Positions 17,936 through 26,550 of a stretch of DNA of 64,000 nt are shown in pieces (within the stretch, counting starts at the first letter, position 1; each line of letters opens with the position of its first letter). The translations under genes were made by a program, and so were the position numbers. The stretch lies in contig NZ_SUPW01000010.1 in assembly GCF_013337285.1 (NCBI RefSeq), positions 1 through 64,000 on the forward strand, read 5' to 3'. The stretch comes from Agrobacterium tumefaciens. Lineage in GTDB: Bacteria > Pseudomonadota > Alphaproteobacteria > Rhizobiales > Rhizobiaceae. Under the pieces are notes generated by a model that had not been told where the DNA came from, did no database searches, and saw only the letters and a list, made by a program, of their open reading frames with translations.

Positions 17936-18649
17936 ATGAGGGACGATATGACAAAACCGCGGGAGCGGCGGGCGCAACCGATCATCGACAATCTCAGCGC
18001 GGAAATTCGCAGCGGTAAACTGAGAAATGGTGACCAGCTTCCCACGGAACCGCAGCTTGAGCGCACCTATGGCGTGAGCCGAACGGTGGTGCGCGAAGCG
18101 ATCGCGGATCTGCGTTCCGCCGGTTATGTCGTTCCCATCCAGGGCAAGGGGGTTTTTGTCAGCAATACCAGTGAGTGGGACGGGGTGAAGCTGACCCAAT
18201 CAGAAGCTGGCACCATTGCGGAAACGCTGGAAATGCTGGAGTTCCGGCTGGCGACGGAGGGGGAGGCGGCAGCCATTGCAGCCTATCGCCGGACGGCCCA
18301 GCAGGAAGCCGCAATCTCGGCCGCGCACCGGAAAATGGCCCGCGCCATAGATGCCGGCGAAACCACCGTTGACGCCGACTACGAGTTTCACACTGCCATC
18401 GCGATTGCCACGAATAACCGTTTTTATCTGGAGGCTCTGCGCCAGTTCGGCTCACGCTCGATACCGCGCGGTCAGTTTCCAACGCTGCCGGAAACGGGGG
18501 ATGCGAATTATCTTCGCAAAGTGCAGGCGGAACACGATGCAATCCTGCGCGCCATCGTCGAGCAGGACCCGGATGCGGCGCGAAAAGCCATGCGCGAACA
18601 TATGCTTGCGAGCCAGCGTCGATATCGCCTGCTTTCGGAGGCGCAATAG
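17936..18649 (+). CDS. GntR-family transcriptional regulator, FadR subfamily
   Basis: 237-aa regulator. A GntR winged helix occupies residues 13-75 (RSGKLRNGDQLPTEPQLERT then YGVSRTVVREAIADLRSAGY), followed by an all-helical FCD ligand domain (about 95-230) with metal-site-like Asp and His residues (VDADYEFHTAIAIATNN; EHDAILRAIVEQD). FadR-type regulators of this class usually respond to small organic acids such as uronates. GGAAG precedes the ATG at 17936. It sits between the divergent ABC operon and the mannonate-dehydratase-like gene, and probably represses both through the shared palindrome. Confidence 0.9.
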   Translation: MRDDMTKPRERRAQPIIDNLSAEIRSGKLRNGDQLPTEPQLERTYGVSRTVVREAIADLRSAGYVVPIQGKGVFVSNTSEWDGVKLTQSEAGTIAETLEMLEFRLATEGEAAAIAAYRRTAQQEAAISAAHRKMARAIDAGETTVDADYEFHTAIAIATNNRFYLEALRQFGSRSIPRGQFPTLPETGDANYLRKVQAEHDAILRAIVEQDPDAARKAMREHMLASQRRYRLLSEAQ

Positions 18650-18679
18650 CATCTCGACACTCATCTTATTTCGTGCGAT

Positions 18680-18694
18680 GTCATATGATGACTT
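18680..18694 (+). promoter_or_regulatory. Candidate GntR operator in front of the mannonate-dehydratase-like gene
   Basis: GTCAT-ATG-ATGAC (18680-18692) is a perfect palindrome with a 3-base centre. TCATATGATGACTT (18681-18694) is the exact inverse of 17882-17895. It ends 22 bases before the start codon, which suits a repressor site. Confidence 0.65.
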
Positions 18695-18716
18695 GCATGG
18701 AGAGAGGAGAGAATCG

Positions 18717-19697
18717 ATGTATGTCGGCACCCAGGTTGCTGCACGCGATGATGAGGATTTCAAGGTTTGGGCGCAGCTCGGCGTCAAAAACATAAGCGCT
18801 GACCCGCCCGGAAAGCCCGCGAGCTGGGTTCTGGATGACTTCGAGCGTCTGCGCGACAAGGTCGAAAGTTTCGGTCTGGTACTGGACATGGTGCAATTGC
18901 CCCTGCCTTCCCGGCCGATCGAGCAGGCATCCTATCCGGATATCCTGCTTGCCGGTCCGGAGCGTGACCGGCAGATCGACGCCGTCTGCACGATGATCGA
19001 GAATATTGCCAAGGCCGGCATTCCGGCCGCGAAATACAATCTCAACCTTATCGGTATTCCGCGCACCGAAATGGAACTTGGCCGCGGCGGTTCGCTCAAT
19101 GAGGCGTGGCGGTGGGACAAGGCCGACCACAATGCCGATCCGGGTCTGGCCGGCGTTCTGTCCGAGGACGAGAACTGGGAACGCATCGACTATTTCCTCG
19201 AGCGCGTGGTGCCGGTCGCGGCAAGCAACAAGGTGCGCCTCGCGTGCCATCCGCATGATCCCTATACGCCGCCGGGCTATAAGGGCGTCACCCGTGTGCT
19301 TGGCACTGTCGAAGGTCTGAAGAAGTTCGTGCAGATGCGCGAAAATCCCTATCACGGCCTGAATTTCTGCCAGGGATCGATTGGCGAGATGCTCGATAAT
19401 CCGCGCGAGGAGATCGACGACATCATCCGCTGGTTCGGCAGCCGCGACAAGATTTTCAACGTGCATTTCCGCAATATCAGCGGTGGCAAGCTGTCGTTCA
19501 TGGAGACGTTCCCAGACGAGGGCGACATGGACATGGTGCGTTCGCTGAAGCTCTACCATGAACTGGGCTATCGCTACATGATAATGCCCGATCATGTGCC
19601 GACAATTGCCGGCCGTGACCCTGTCGGTGTCGCCTTCAGCTTCTGCTACGGCTACATCGCCGCGCTTCTGGAAGCACTGAACAACAAACATCTTTGA
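18717..19697 (+). CDS. Mannonate dehydratase-like TIM-barrel enzyme (UxuA family)
   Basis: 326-aa cytoplasmic enzyme starting MYVGTQVAARDDEDFKVWAQ, with AGAGAGGAGAG just upstream. UxuA-like metal and active-site motifs are visible: LACHPHDPYTPPGYKG, LNFCQGSIGEM, FNVHFRNISGG and a C-terminal YMIMPDHVP. UxuA converts D-mannonate to 2-keto-3-deoxygluconate in hexuronate catabolism. This version is shorter than E. coli UxuA (394 aa) and has DHVP where UxuA has DHG, so it may act on a related aldonic acid. It lies between the GntR regulator and the transport binding protein. Confidence 0.82.
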   Translation: MYVGTQVAARDDEDFKVWAQLGVKNISADPPGKPASWVLDDFERLRDKVESFGLVLDMVQLPLPSRPIEQASYPDILLAGPERDRQIDAVCTMIENIAKAGIPAAKYNLNLIGIPRTEMELGRGGSLNEAWRWDKADHNADPGLAGVLSEDENWERIDYFLERVVPVAASNKVRLACHPHDPYTPPGYKGVTRVLGTVEGLKKFVQMRENPYHGLNFCQGSIGEMLDNPREEIDDIIRWFGSRDKIFNVHFRNISGGKLSFMETFPDEGDMDMVRSLKLYHELGYRYMIMPDHVPTIAGRDPVGVAFSFCYGYIAALLEALNNKHL

Positions 19698-19707
19698 CTG
19701 TTTCAGG

Positions 19708-19734
19708 CCGGTCGGCGCAGGTCCGCGCCGCCGG
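19708..19734 (+). terminator. Intercistronic hairpin between the dehydratase and the binding protein
   Basis: CCGG-T-CGGCGC / AGGTCC / GCGCCG-CCGG gives a 10-bp stem with one bulge, followed by TTTCAC. The weak T-run suggests attenuation or mRNA 3'-end protection more than full termination, which would allow different levels of enzyme and binding protein. Confidence 0.4.
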
Positions 19735-19773
19735 TTTCACATCCATAATTACCGATCTGTAGGAGGAGCAGGT

Positions 19774-21360
19774 ATGAGAAAATCATTGATCCGTCTCGCA
19801 TTCACCACCGTTCTGGGAGCCATGCTGGTGCCCGCGGCGCCAAGTCTGGCAAAAACCCCCAACGACCAGCTCATCATCGCAACGTCGCTGGCTCAGGTTC
19901 TGTCGCTTGATCCGCATCAGGCAACCGAAGCCAAGGCCAACGAAATCATGGCCAATCTTTATGATCGCCTGATTTCTGTTGATGGTTCGGGCAAGGTTTC
20001 GCCGCAGCTGGCGGAGCGTTGGGAGACAGATGACAAGGGCATCACGTTTCATCTTCGCGAGGCTAAATTCGCCTCCGGCAATCCTGTCACCTCTGCGGAT
20101 GTGGTTTATTCGTTCAGCCGTCTGTTGAAGATGAACCAGGCGGCCGCCGCCAACCTTAAACGCGTTGGCTACAATGCTGACAATGTCGACAAGCTGGTGA
20201 GCGCGCCGGATGAAAAAACGGTGCGTATCGAACTTTCCGGTGAAACGACCTCCGAACTGCTGCTCTATCGCTTGGCCATGGTCATTGCCAGCGTTGTCGA
20301 CAGCAAGGAACTCAAGTCCCATGAGGTCAATGATGATTGGGGCAATGCCTGGCTGAGGACAAATTCCGCCGGTTCCGGACCCTTCACGCTTAATCGCTGG
20401 TCGCCCAATGAGATCATCATTCTCGAGGCCAACAAGGACTATGTGGCCGGCAGCCCGAAAATGCGCCGCGTCATCGTGCGGCATGTGCCGGAAAGCCAGG
20501 TCGAGCGTCTGATGCTGGAGCGCGGCGATATCGACATCGCCAGCGCGCTGACGGCGGCCGACCTTGCCATCTTCAACAACAAGGAAGGTTTTCAGATCCA
20601 GCGCGTGCCGACGGGTGGTTTCTATGTCCTGTCGATGAATGCCGGCAAGGAGCCTTTGTCCAACCCCAAGGTCCGCGAGGCAATCGCCTACGGCATCGAC
20701 TACAAGGGCATGGAAAAGACCATCATGGGGCCTTATGGCCGGGCGCGCACGGTGCCGGTGCCGGAAAACTTCGAATATGCCATTGCAAGCCCGGACTGGA
20801 AGCTTGATGTTCCGAAGGCCAAGGCGCTTTTGAAGGAGGCCGGATACGAGAACGGCTTTACGCTTAATCTGAAGACGATTGCGCAGACGCCGCGTATCGA
20901 CCTCGCTACCGCGATCCAGGCGTCGCTGAGCCAGATCGGTATCACCGTCAACATCCAGCAGGGTAACGGCTCGGATGTGATCGCCGCCCACCGCGCCCGT
21001 GATTTCGATCTGCTCATTCCGCAGACCGGCGCCTATATGCCGAATGTGCTGGGTTCCATGGAGCAGTTTTCCAGCAACCCCGACAATTCGCTTGCTGCCA
21101 ACAACGCCGGCAATTTCGTCTGGCGCTCGGCCTGGGACATTCCGGAACTGACTGCCCTGACGGCAAAGGCTTCGCTTGAGCCCGACGCCAAGAAGCGCGG
21201 CGAAATCTACACCGAGATGCAGGAAAAGTTCGTTGCGCAGAAGCCGGCCGTGCTGCCGATGTTCGAGCGGTTCGAACCCATCGTGCTGAATGCGCGCGTG
21301 AAGGACTATGTCGGCCATCCAAGCCAGACGACACGGCTGGAAAAGGTGACGAAGGACTAA
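19774..21360 (+). CDS. Oligopeptide/Dpp-type ABC transporter, periplasmic binding protein (family 5)
   Basis: 528-aa solute-binding protein with a signal peptide (MRKSLIRLAFTTVLGAMLVP) and the family-5 fold signature (LSLDPHQATEAKANEIMANL; LAERWETDDKGITFHLREAK; FASGNPVTSADVVYSFSR). It is the missing binding protein for the minus-strand permease/ATPase operon. TAGGAGGAG precedes the ATG. Family-5 proteins bind peptides, opines or oligosaccharides; the linkage to a mannonate-dehydratase-like enzyme favours a sugar-acid-containing ligand, as inference. Confidence 0.92.
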   Translation: MRKSLIRLAFTTVLGAMLVPAAPSLAKTPNDQLIIATSLAQVLSLDPHQATEAKANEIMANLYDRLISVDGSGKVSPQLAERWETDDKGITFHLREAKFASGNPVTSADVVYSFSRLLKMNQAAAANLKRVGYNADNVDKLVSAPDEKTVRIELSGETTSELLLYRLAMVIASVVDSKELKSHEVNDDWGNAWLRTNSAGSGPFTLNRWSPNEIIILEANKDYVAGSPKMRRVIVRHVPESQVERLMLERGDIDIASALTAADLAIFNNKEGFQIQRVPTGGFYVLSMNAGKEPLSNPKVREAIAYGIDYKGMEKTIMGPYGRARTVPVPENFEYAIASPDWKLDVPKAKALLKEAGYENGFTLNLKTIAQTPRIDLATAIQASLSQIGITVNIQQGNGSDVIAAHRARDFDLLIPQTGAYMPNVLGSMEQFSSNPDNSLAANNAGNFVWRSAWDIPELTALTAKASLEPDAKKRGEIYTEMQEKFVAQKPAVLPMFERFEPIVLNARVKDYVGHPSQTTRLEKVTKD

Positions 21361-21392
21361 GGGTAAAACCAAATACCATCTGAAAACCTGCG

Positions 21393-21418
21393 ACGGGCGG
21401 TCTTACCGCCCGTTTTTT
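21393..21418 (+). terminator. Rho-independent terminator after the binding protein gene
   Basis: ACGGGCGG - TCTTA - CCGCCCGT hairpin with an uninterrupted T-run, 32 bases after the stop. Confidence 0.92.
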
Positions 21419-21481
21419 ATGGGCAGTTGCAGCGCGATGTTTTAGGGCAAACCGTTGGTTTCAGGCGATTATCGTCATCAT

Positions 21482-21495
21482 CCCGAAATTTCGGG
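21482..21495. repeat. 14-bp perfect palindrome upstream of the unknown membrane protein
   Basis: CCCGAAATTTCGGG has no spacer and lies about 110 bases before the gene at 21604. It could be a binding site for a dimeric regulator. No second copy was noticed in the window. Confidence 0.4.
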
Positions 21496-21603
21496 GGTTT
21501 TCTCAAGGACTTCATCGGATTAGACCGTGTGACGACCATTCCTTCCGCTGGGCGAGAGTCGCAAACTCCGCTCATCAACCTCCCGTAAAATACGTTGACG
21601 ATC

Positions 21604-22707
21604 ATGAACCTTGCACAGATAAAACTTCCGTCGCGGCCGCTGAGCCTCAAGCGTGGCGTCATTTCGGTGCCGGCAGCCTATTATTTTTCCATTCCGGTGC
21701 TTCTGGTAATCTTGGCGGTGATGCTTGTGGCTGAGGGCCCGGGAATATTGCGCGACTACCAGATCAGTGAAGATCCGCTGGAAATAGAAAGCGGTGATAT
21801 CAACGGCAGCTGCAAGACCCGCAAGGCGATCTTTACGACATGCGAGGCGGACCTTTCTTATGAGCACGCCGGCGTGAGCTACACGAAGGAAGTCGAGGTT
21901 ATGTTCGTCGATTTCCATTCCGGCGACTATGAGACCGGGCTGGTCATTTCCGCGAAAAACCCGGAGCTTGCAACGATCTCCCTCGGCATCGATATGCTCT
22001 GGAACCGCATCATCACGCTCGGTGTATTTGTCGCCCTGCTCGGTTTAGGCAGTCTGGCAATGCTGTTTACGCTTATTCGCGTCCTGCGAGCCCGACTGCA
22101 ATTACGGCATCCGGCCCCTTTAACCATTATCCCCGTGGCGCTGACGGCAGTCGCCGAAAAACGCAGCCGTCTTTTCGTGACCTATACCGATACGGTCAGA
22201 GACGCCAAGACCAAGCGGCAGTCCTTCACCCATCTGGAAAGGGGACGCATCCCTGTCGTCGTTGGCCACACTGGAAAACACGATATTGCACTGGCGGTCT
22301 GGCACGGCAATACTGCGCTTCCGGTTCTGCTCGACGACCAGCTGGAGCGGATCGACCTGTCGAACGAGGAGAGGGCGCAGGCTCTGGCATCAATCGCACC
22401 GATGGTTGCGAGCCAGGCCCAGGAAGGCTCTTCCACTGCCGGTGCGGCGATAAAGAAACAACCGGGCCTTCTGCGGCGACTGGGCACTTTCGTCGCAATC
22501 GTGGCCGTCATCATTGTCGCGGTCTTCGGTTACTGGCTGTGGTATGTCACAGCCGCGCCGTCGCAATTCAATTCGCCGGGCATGGACCTCAACAACATGA
22601 TGCCCGCAGCCCTTAATGAATGGGGTTGCGCCCGTCTGCAGGAGCGCTTCGCCGACGGCCCGGCGCCGTTTGGATGTACTGCGGCCGACTATCGAAGCTG
22701 GAAATAA
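21604..22707 (+). CDS. Membrane protein of unknown function
   Basis: 367 aa from ATG 21604; a TTG three codons upstream is possible and no strong ribosome-binding site is seen. Three hydrophobic segments are visible: about residues 22-44 (YYFSIPVLLVILAVMLVAEG), 133-155 (ITLGVFVALLGLGSLAMLFT) and 295-317 (FVAIVAVIIVAVFGYWLWYV). The segment 45-130 holds two cysteines (SCKTRKAIFTTCEADLSY) and probably lies in the periplasm, where they could form a disulfide. The middle cytoplasmic part (residues 175-280) looks like a DUF3592-type beta-rich domain but I cannot confirm that. The last 45 residues carry two more cysteines. It stands alone between two terminated units and I do not recognise the family. 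Confidence 0.7.
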   Translation: MNLAQIKLPSRPLSLKRGVISVPAAYYFSIPVLLVILAVMLVAEGPGILRDYQISEDPLEIESGDINGSCKTRKAIFTTCEADLSYEHAGVSYTKEVEVMFVDFHSGDYETGLVISAKNPELATISLGIDMLWNRIITLGVFVALLGLGSLAMLFTLIRVLRARLQLRHPAPLTIIPVALTAVAEKRSRLFVTYTDTVRDAKTKRQSFTHLERGRIPVVVGHTGKHDIALAVWHGNTALPVLLDDQLERIDLSNEERAQALASIAPMVASQAQEGSSTAGAAIKKQPGLLRRLGTFVAIVAVIIVAVFGYWLWYVTAAPSQFNSPGMDLNNMMPAALNEWGCARLQERFADGPAPFGCTAADYRSWK

Positions 22708-22728
22708 CGGCTTTTTTCTCTAACGTCG

Positions 22729-22761
22729 CCGGACCGAGCGCAATGTTTTGCGCCGGTCCGG
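22729..22761. repeat. Long imperfect hairpin after the unknown membrane protein
   Basis: CCGGACC... pairs with ...GGTCCGG through an inner GCGCAA/TTGCGC stem with one bulge, giving about 14 base pairs. No T-run follows. It may be a transcript end or a small intergenic palindromic element. Confidence 0.5.
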
Positions 22762-22884
22762 TGCATTTCCTGCTCGGCGCAGAACTGATGGCGCCATTTA
22801 TCAATAGTTGCATTAGAGATTTATAAATAAACCAAATTCATAGTGCGATCATGGGCGGTTCTTCAGAGGCTGGGAGAGTGCATC

Positions 22885-25227
22885 ATGTTCACGGTTCTGG
22901 AATGCGTCGCGGTACAACACGACCGGGCGGTCGTGCTTCTTGCGGCATTGATCTGCCTGCTCGGCATGCTCGCGTTTTTTCACCTGTTGTTGCGCGCCGA
23001 GGAAAGTCCGGTTGGCCGTAAGCCCTATTGGGTTCTGACCGCCGCCTTTGCCGGGGGACTCAGCGTCTGGGCTACACATTTCGTCGCCATGCTCGCCTAT
23101 AAGGGCTCGGTCCCTATCGGGTTTGATTTTTCCTTCACGGCTCTTTCAGCGGCGCTTCCTGTTCTGGGCTTCTGGCTGGCGCTCCGGGTTCCCTCGCAGG
23201 CAGGCTACAGCCCTGCTATCGTCGGAACGCTGGTGACCGTTTCGGTCGCCGTCATGCATTTCGTCGGCATGGCAGGAATGGATGTCGCTGCCACCGTCAG
23301 CTATCGCTGGGGTGCTGTCCTTGGCGGTTTTGCCGTTTCCTGGGTGTTTTTTCTTCTGGCCTTTTTCCTGTTTCGCCGTCCCGGCTCCTGGAAACAGCAT
23401 ATCCTCCTTCCGGCCGGCTCTTCGATACTGGCAATCTGCGCGCTGCACTTCACCACCGTTTCGGCAACGGTGCTGTCGCCGGATTCCTCCATTTCCGGTC
23501 CCGACCCCGATAGCCTCGCAAGGCTGATGGTGATCGGCGCCGTGTCCGGCGTAACGTTCCTCATCCTTTGCGCGACCGCCACCGCGGCGCTGGTGGATCG
23601 TTACCTTGTCGATCTCAAGGGCCTTGTCGATGCGACGCTGGATGGCCTTGCCGTCGTGCGCGATGGCCGTATCGTCGAGCTTAACACACGCTTTGCCGGA
23701 CTTCTTGGCAATGATGAGGTAGCCCTCATCGGAAAAAATCCCGATGATCTGTTCAAGGCCATGGACGGGCAGCCCGCCTATCTGCCGCGCCATGCACCGG
23801 TCGAGGCCATCCGCGAGCGGGCCGACCGGCAACAGGTGTTTGAACTTGCCGTGCGCACCATCGAATATCGTGGTCGCCCCTGCGAGGTGATGGCCATTCG
23901 CGATCTGACGGAAAAGCGCGAGGCGCAACGGGAAATCGAATATCTCGCGCGCCATGACGTGCTGACAGGCCTTGCCAACCGTACGATGTTCCAGACCCGG
24001 CTTCGCCAGCAGATCGAGAATTGCGACGAGGAGGACGAATTTGCGCTGCTGGCGCTCGATCTCGACCGGTTCAAGGCAGTCAATGACATATTCGGCCATG
24101 CCGAGGGCGACCGGGTGCTGAAAAGGGTCGCAGCCATTCTTCATGAATGCGCAAGGGCAGGCGACGTGGTCGCGCGACTTGGCGGCGATGAGTTTGTCAT
24201 CCTGACCGCCCGGCACACCAAGGCGGATGAGGCGCGCCTGCTCGCCGAGACCATCCTTGGCATGTTCTCAGTGAAAATGAATGTTGCCAATGACCCGACC
24301 GCCGTCGGCGTCAGCATCGGCATCGCCGTTTTCCCGCGTGACGGTCGGGATGATGAAAGCATCATGCACGCCGCTGATCTGGCGCTCTACCGCGCCAAGG
24401 TGGGTGGGCGCGGCATATTGGCATTTTACGATCCTTTGATGGATCAGGAGGCGCGTGAGCGCCGGCAACTCGAAACGGATTTGCGGCTTGCCGTCAATCG
24501 CAACGAGTTGCTGCTGAACTATCAGCCGGTTTTATCCGTCGAATGTGGTCAGGTCGTTGGTTACGAGGCGCTGGTGCGCTGGCAGCATCCGACACGGGGT
24601 GTCGTGTCGCCGGATGTTTTCATCCCGATAGCGGAGGAAAGCGGGATCATCATCTCGCTTGGCGAATGGGTGCTGCGTGAGGCCTGCCGTGAGGCGAGCA
24701 CCTGGGCGCCGCATCTGAAAATCGCGGTAAATGTCTCGCCGCTGCAGTTTTCTCTGGCAAATCTCGGTCATGTCGTCTGCACGGTGCTGATGCAGACCGG
24801 TCTTTCGCCGAACCGGCTGGAACTGGAAATCACCGAGGCGGCACTCCTGAAAGACCGCAAGGCGACGCTGATCATCCTCAACCAGTTGAAAGCGCTGGGC
24901 GTCGCCATCGTCATGGACGATTTCGGGACGGGTTATTCCTCGCTCAGCAATCTGCAGAGTTTCCCTTTCGACAAGATCAAGATCGACCGCAGCTTCATCG
25001 CGGCCATGAGCGAGGACGACAATGCCCGTGCCATCGTGCGCGCCGTGATCGGCCTTGGCCGCAGCCTCGATCTGCCGGTGACGGCGGAAGGGATTGAAAC
25101 CGACGCGCAATATCGCATGGTCGTCGATGAAGGTTGCGCGCAGGCGCAAGGCTATCTCTTCGGCAAACCGGATGTGGCGCCCGCCGCGGCTGCGGGCATG
25201 ACCACACGGAAGAAATATTCCGTTTGA
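22885..25227 (+). CDS. MHYT-PAS-GGDEF-EAL cyclic-di-GMP signalling protein
   Basis: 780-aa inner-membrane protein. The N terminus holds an MHYT sensor with seven hydrophobic helices and the repeated motif in variant form (THFVAM, MHFVGM, LHFTTV), thought to bind a metal and sense a diatomic gas. A PAS-like segment (about 245-350) follows. The diguanylate cyclase domain has an intact GGDEF (433-437) and an RAGD inhibitory site five residues before it. The phosphodiesterase domain has EALVRW (E561), ELEITEAALL, DDFGTGYSSL, KIDRSF and TAEGIET. Both activities look catalytically competent, so the net output depends on the sensor. Start chosen at ATG 22885 with GGGAGAG upstream. Confidence 0.93.
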   Translation: MFTVLECVAVQHDRAVVLLAALICLLGMLAFFHLLLRAEESPVGRKPYWVLTAAFAGGLSVWATHFVAMLAYKGSVPIGFDFSFTALSAALPVLGFWLALRVPSQAGYSPAIVGTLVTVSVAVMHFVGMAGMDVAATVSYRWGAVLGGFAVSWVFFLLAFFLFRRPGSWKQHILLPAGSSILAICALHFTTVSATVLSPDSSISGPDPDSLARLMVIGAVSGVTFLILCATATAALVDRYLVDLKGLVDATLDGLAVVRDGRIVELNTRFAGLLGNDEVALIGKNPDDLFKAMDGQPAYLPRHAPVEAIRERADRQQVFELAVRTIEYRGRPCEVMAIRDLTEKREAQREIEYLARHDVLTGLANRTMFQTRLRQQIENCDEEDEFALLALDLDRFKAVNDIFGHAEGDRVLKRVAAILHECARAGDVVARLGGDEFVILTARHTKADEARLLAETILGMFSVKMNVANDPTAVGVSIGIAVFPRDGRDDESIMHAADLALYRAKVGGRGILAFYDPLMDQEARERRQLETDLRLAVNRNELLLNYQPVLSVECGQVVGYEALVRWQHPTRGVVSPDVFIPIAEESGIIISLGEWVLREACREASTWAPHLKIAVNVSPLQFSLANLGHVVCTVLMQTGLSPNRLELEITEAALLKDRKATLIILNQLKALGVAIVMDDFGTGYSSLSNLQSFPFDKIKIDRSFIAAMSEDDNARAIVRAVIGLGRSLDLPVTAEGIETDAQYRMVVDEGCAQAQGYLFGKPDVAPAAAAGMTTRKKYSV

Positions 25228-25438
25228 AAGAACGTGCGGCGGCATGATGCCGTTGCCGTTCCTCCCCCCCCGCGCCTTGGCAATTAAAGCCGGGTAGCCA
25301 TGCAAAAAAGACTGCTATGGACCATATTCTCAATGGAACGAGGACCAATCCGAATCGTTAAAGTCACTTATGGCGTCTCCCGCCAAGCCGAGGCGAGATC
25401 AACTTGTCCTATTGCTTGAGACGCCTTGAGGATGTGAC

Positions 25439-25723
25439 ATGAAACGGCAGGCAGAACGTTCAGACGCAGGTATAAAACCTTTTGATGTCCGCGACCGGCT
25501 GATACTGGCGCTTTATGCGCAGCTGAAGGCGGAGCGTCAGACCCGTAAGGCGATGGAATGGGTCATCCGCAATGGGGGCCTTTCTCCGGAGGTGCTGGAG
25601 GCGATGGCATCCGACCCAGTGCCGGTGCTGGCGGAAACGGATGTGCCGGCCATCGAGCGTATTCTTGCTGCCGACCGGGGTGATGAGCGATCTTCCGACA
25701 GTCATCGCGGGCGGGCATCATGA
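25439..25723 (+). CDS. Small uncharacterised protein translationally coupled to ku
   Basis: 94-aa hydrophilic protein with no signal peptide or membrane segment. Residues 15-60 are predicted helical by eye (VRDRLILALYAQLKAERQTR then KAMEWVIRNGGLSPEVLEAM); the tail is Asp/Glu-rich and then basic. GAGG lies upstream of the ATG, and its stop overlaps the ku start as ATGA, so it is the first gene of the end-joining operon. I do not recognise a family. The coupling suggests a helper of Ku or LigD, but this is inference from position. Confidence 0.75.
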   Translation: MKRQAERSDAGIKPFDVRDRLILALYAQLKAERQTRKAMEWVIRNGGLSPEVLEAMASDPVPVLAETDVPAIERILAADRGDERSSDSHRGRAS

Positions 25724-26547
25724 ACAGGAGAGCAAGCTGGAAGGGCCATCTTGCCTTTGCCGATTTCAACTGCGAAATCGGGCTTTATTCCGCGCTGACC
25801 TCAACGGAGAAGATTTCGTTCAACATCGTCAATCGCAAGACCGGCCACCGGGTGGAACGGCAATATGTCGATAGCGATACCGGCGAGGCCGTCGGGCGTG
25901 ACGATCAGGTCAAGGGTTACGAGCGCGACAATGGTGATTACATTATCATCGAAGGTGACGAGATCGCGAAACTGATGCCGGAGAGTGACAAGGTCATTCG
26001 TATCCGGCATTTTCTTGAATGCGACGAGATCGACAAGCTGTTTTTCGATAGGCCCTACTATCTTGCGCCGACGCAGGAAGGCGGGGAGGAAGCGCTGACG
26101 CTGCTGGCAAAGGCGATGGAGGACGAAAACGTCGTCGCTCTCGGCGAGGCGGTGCTTTTCCGCCGCAATCGCATGTTGCTGATCCGCCCAAGCGGCAAGG
26201 CTCTCGTCGCCACGACGCTGAATTTCGGCTACGAGGTGCGCGCTGAGAGCACCGTCTTCAAGTCCATTCCCGATATTCAGTTCGATGACGAGATGCTGGA
26301 GCTTGCCGGCCATATCATCAAAACACGCGCCGGCACCTTCGATCCTTCCGACTATAGCGACCGTTACAATGATGCCCTCGCGGAACTGGTGAAGGCCAAG
26401 ATCGAGGGCCGGGAAATCCAAAGGCGGCCAGCTCCGAAGCAAGATAATGTCATCGATCTGAAAGAGGCCCTGCGCCGCAGTGCGAAGGCCGAGGGCGGGG
26501 AAAAAACCGGGACGGCGGGCCGCAAGGCGTCACGGAAAGCGAGCTGA
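25720..26547 (+). CDS. ku: Ku protein, bacterial non-homologous end joining (copy 1)
   Basis: 275-aa Ku70/80-like core that forms a ring on double-strand DNA ends and recruits LigD. Typical features are the start WKGHLAFADFNCEIGLYSA, FNIVNRKTGHRVERQYVDSD, VKGYERDNGDYIIIEGDEI, a YLAP segment after FFDRPY, and a Lys/Arg-rich C-terminal tail (about residues 240-275) that in bacterial Ku binds DNA and LigD. ATGA overlap with the small upstream gene and a 3-base gap to ligD indicate a three-gene operon. Confidence 0.95.
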   Translation: MNRRASWKGHLAFADFNCEIGLYSALTSTEKISFNIVNRKTGHRVERQYVDSDTGEAVGRDDQVKGYERDNGDYIIIEGDEIAKLMPESDKVIRIRHFLECDEIDKLFFDRPYYLAPTQEGGEEALTLLAKAMEDENVVALGEAVLFRRNRMLLIRPSGKALVATTLNFGYEVRAESTVFKSIPDIQFDDEMLELAGHIIKTRAGTFDPSDYSDRYNDALAELVKAKIEGREIQRRPAPKQDNVIDLKEALRRSAKAEGGEKTGTAGRKASRKAS

Positions 26548-26550
26548 TGC

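Noticed and set aside
18351..18716. Long frame in front of the mannonate-dehydratase-like gene
   Set aside because: It overlaps the GntR gene in another frame and has low-complexity composition; ATG 18717 has AGAGAGGAGAG upstream.
19783..21372. 529-codon open frame antisense to the family-5 binding protein
   Set aside because: It mirrors a high-GC gene, shows biased composition rich in His, Arg and Asp, and has no recognisable domain.
25264..25271. Run of about eight C residues
   Set aside because: Intergenic homopolymer after the GGDEF-EAL gene; no frame or phase-variable promoter depends on it that I can see.
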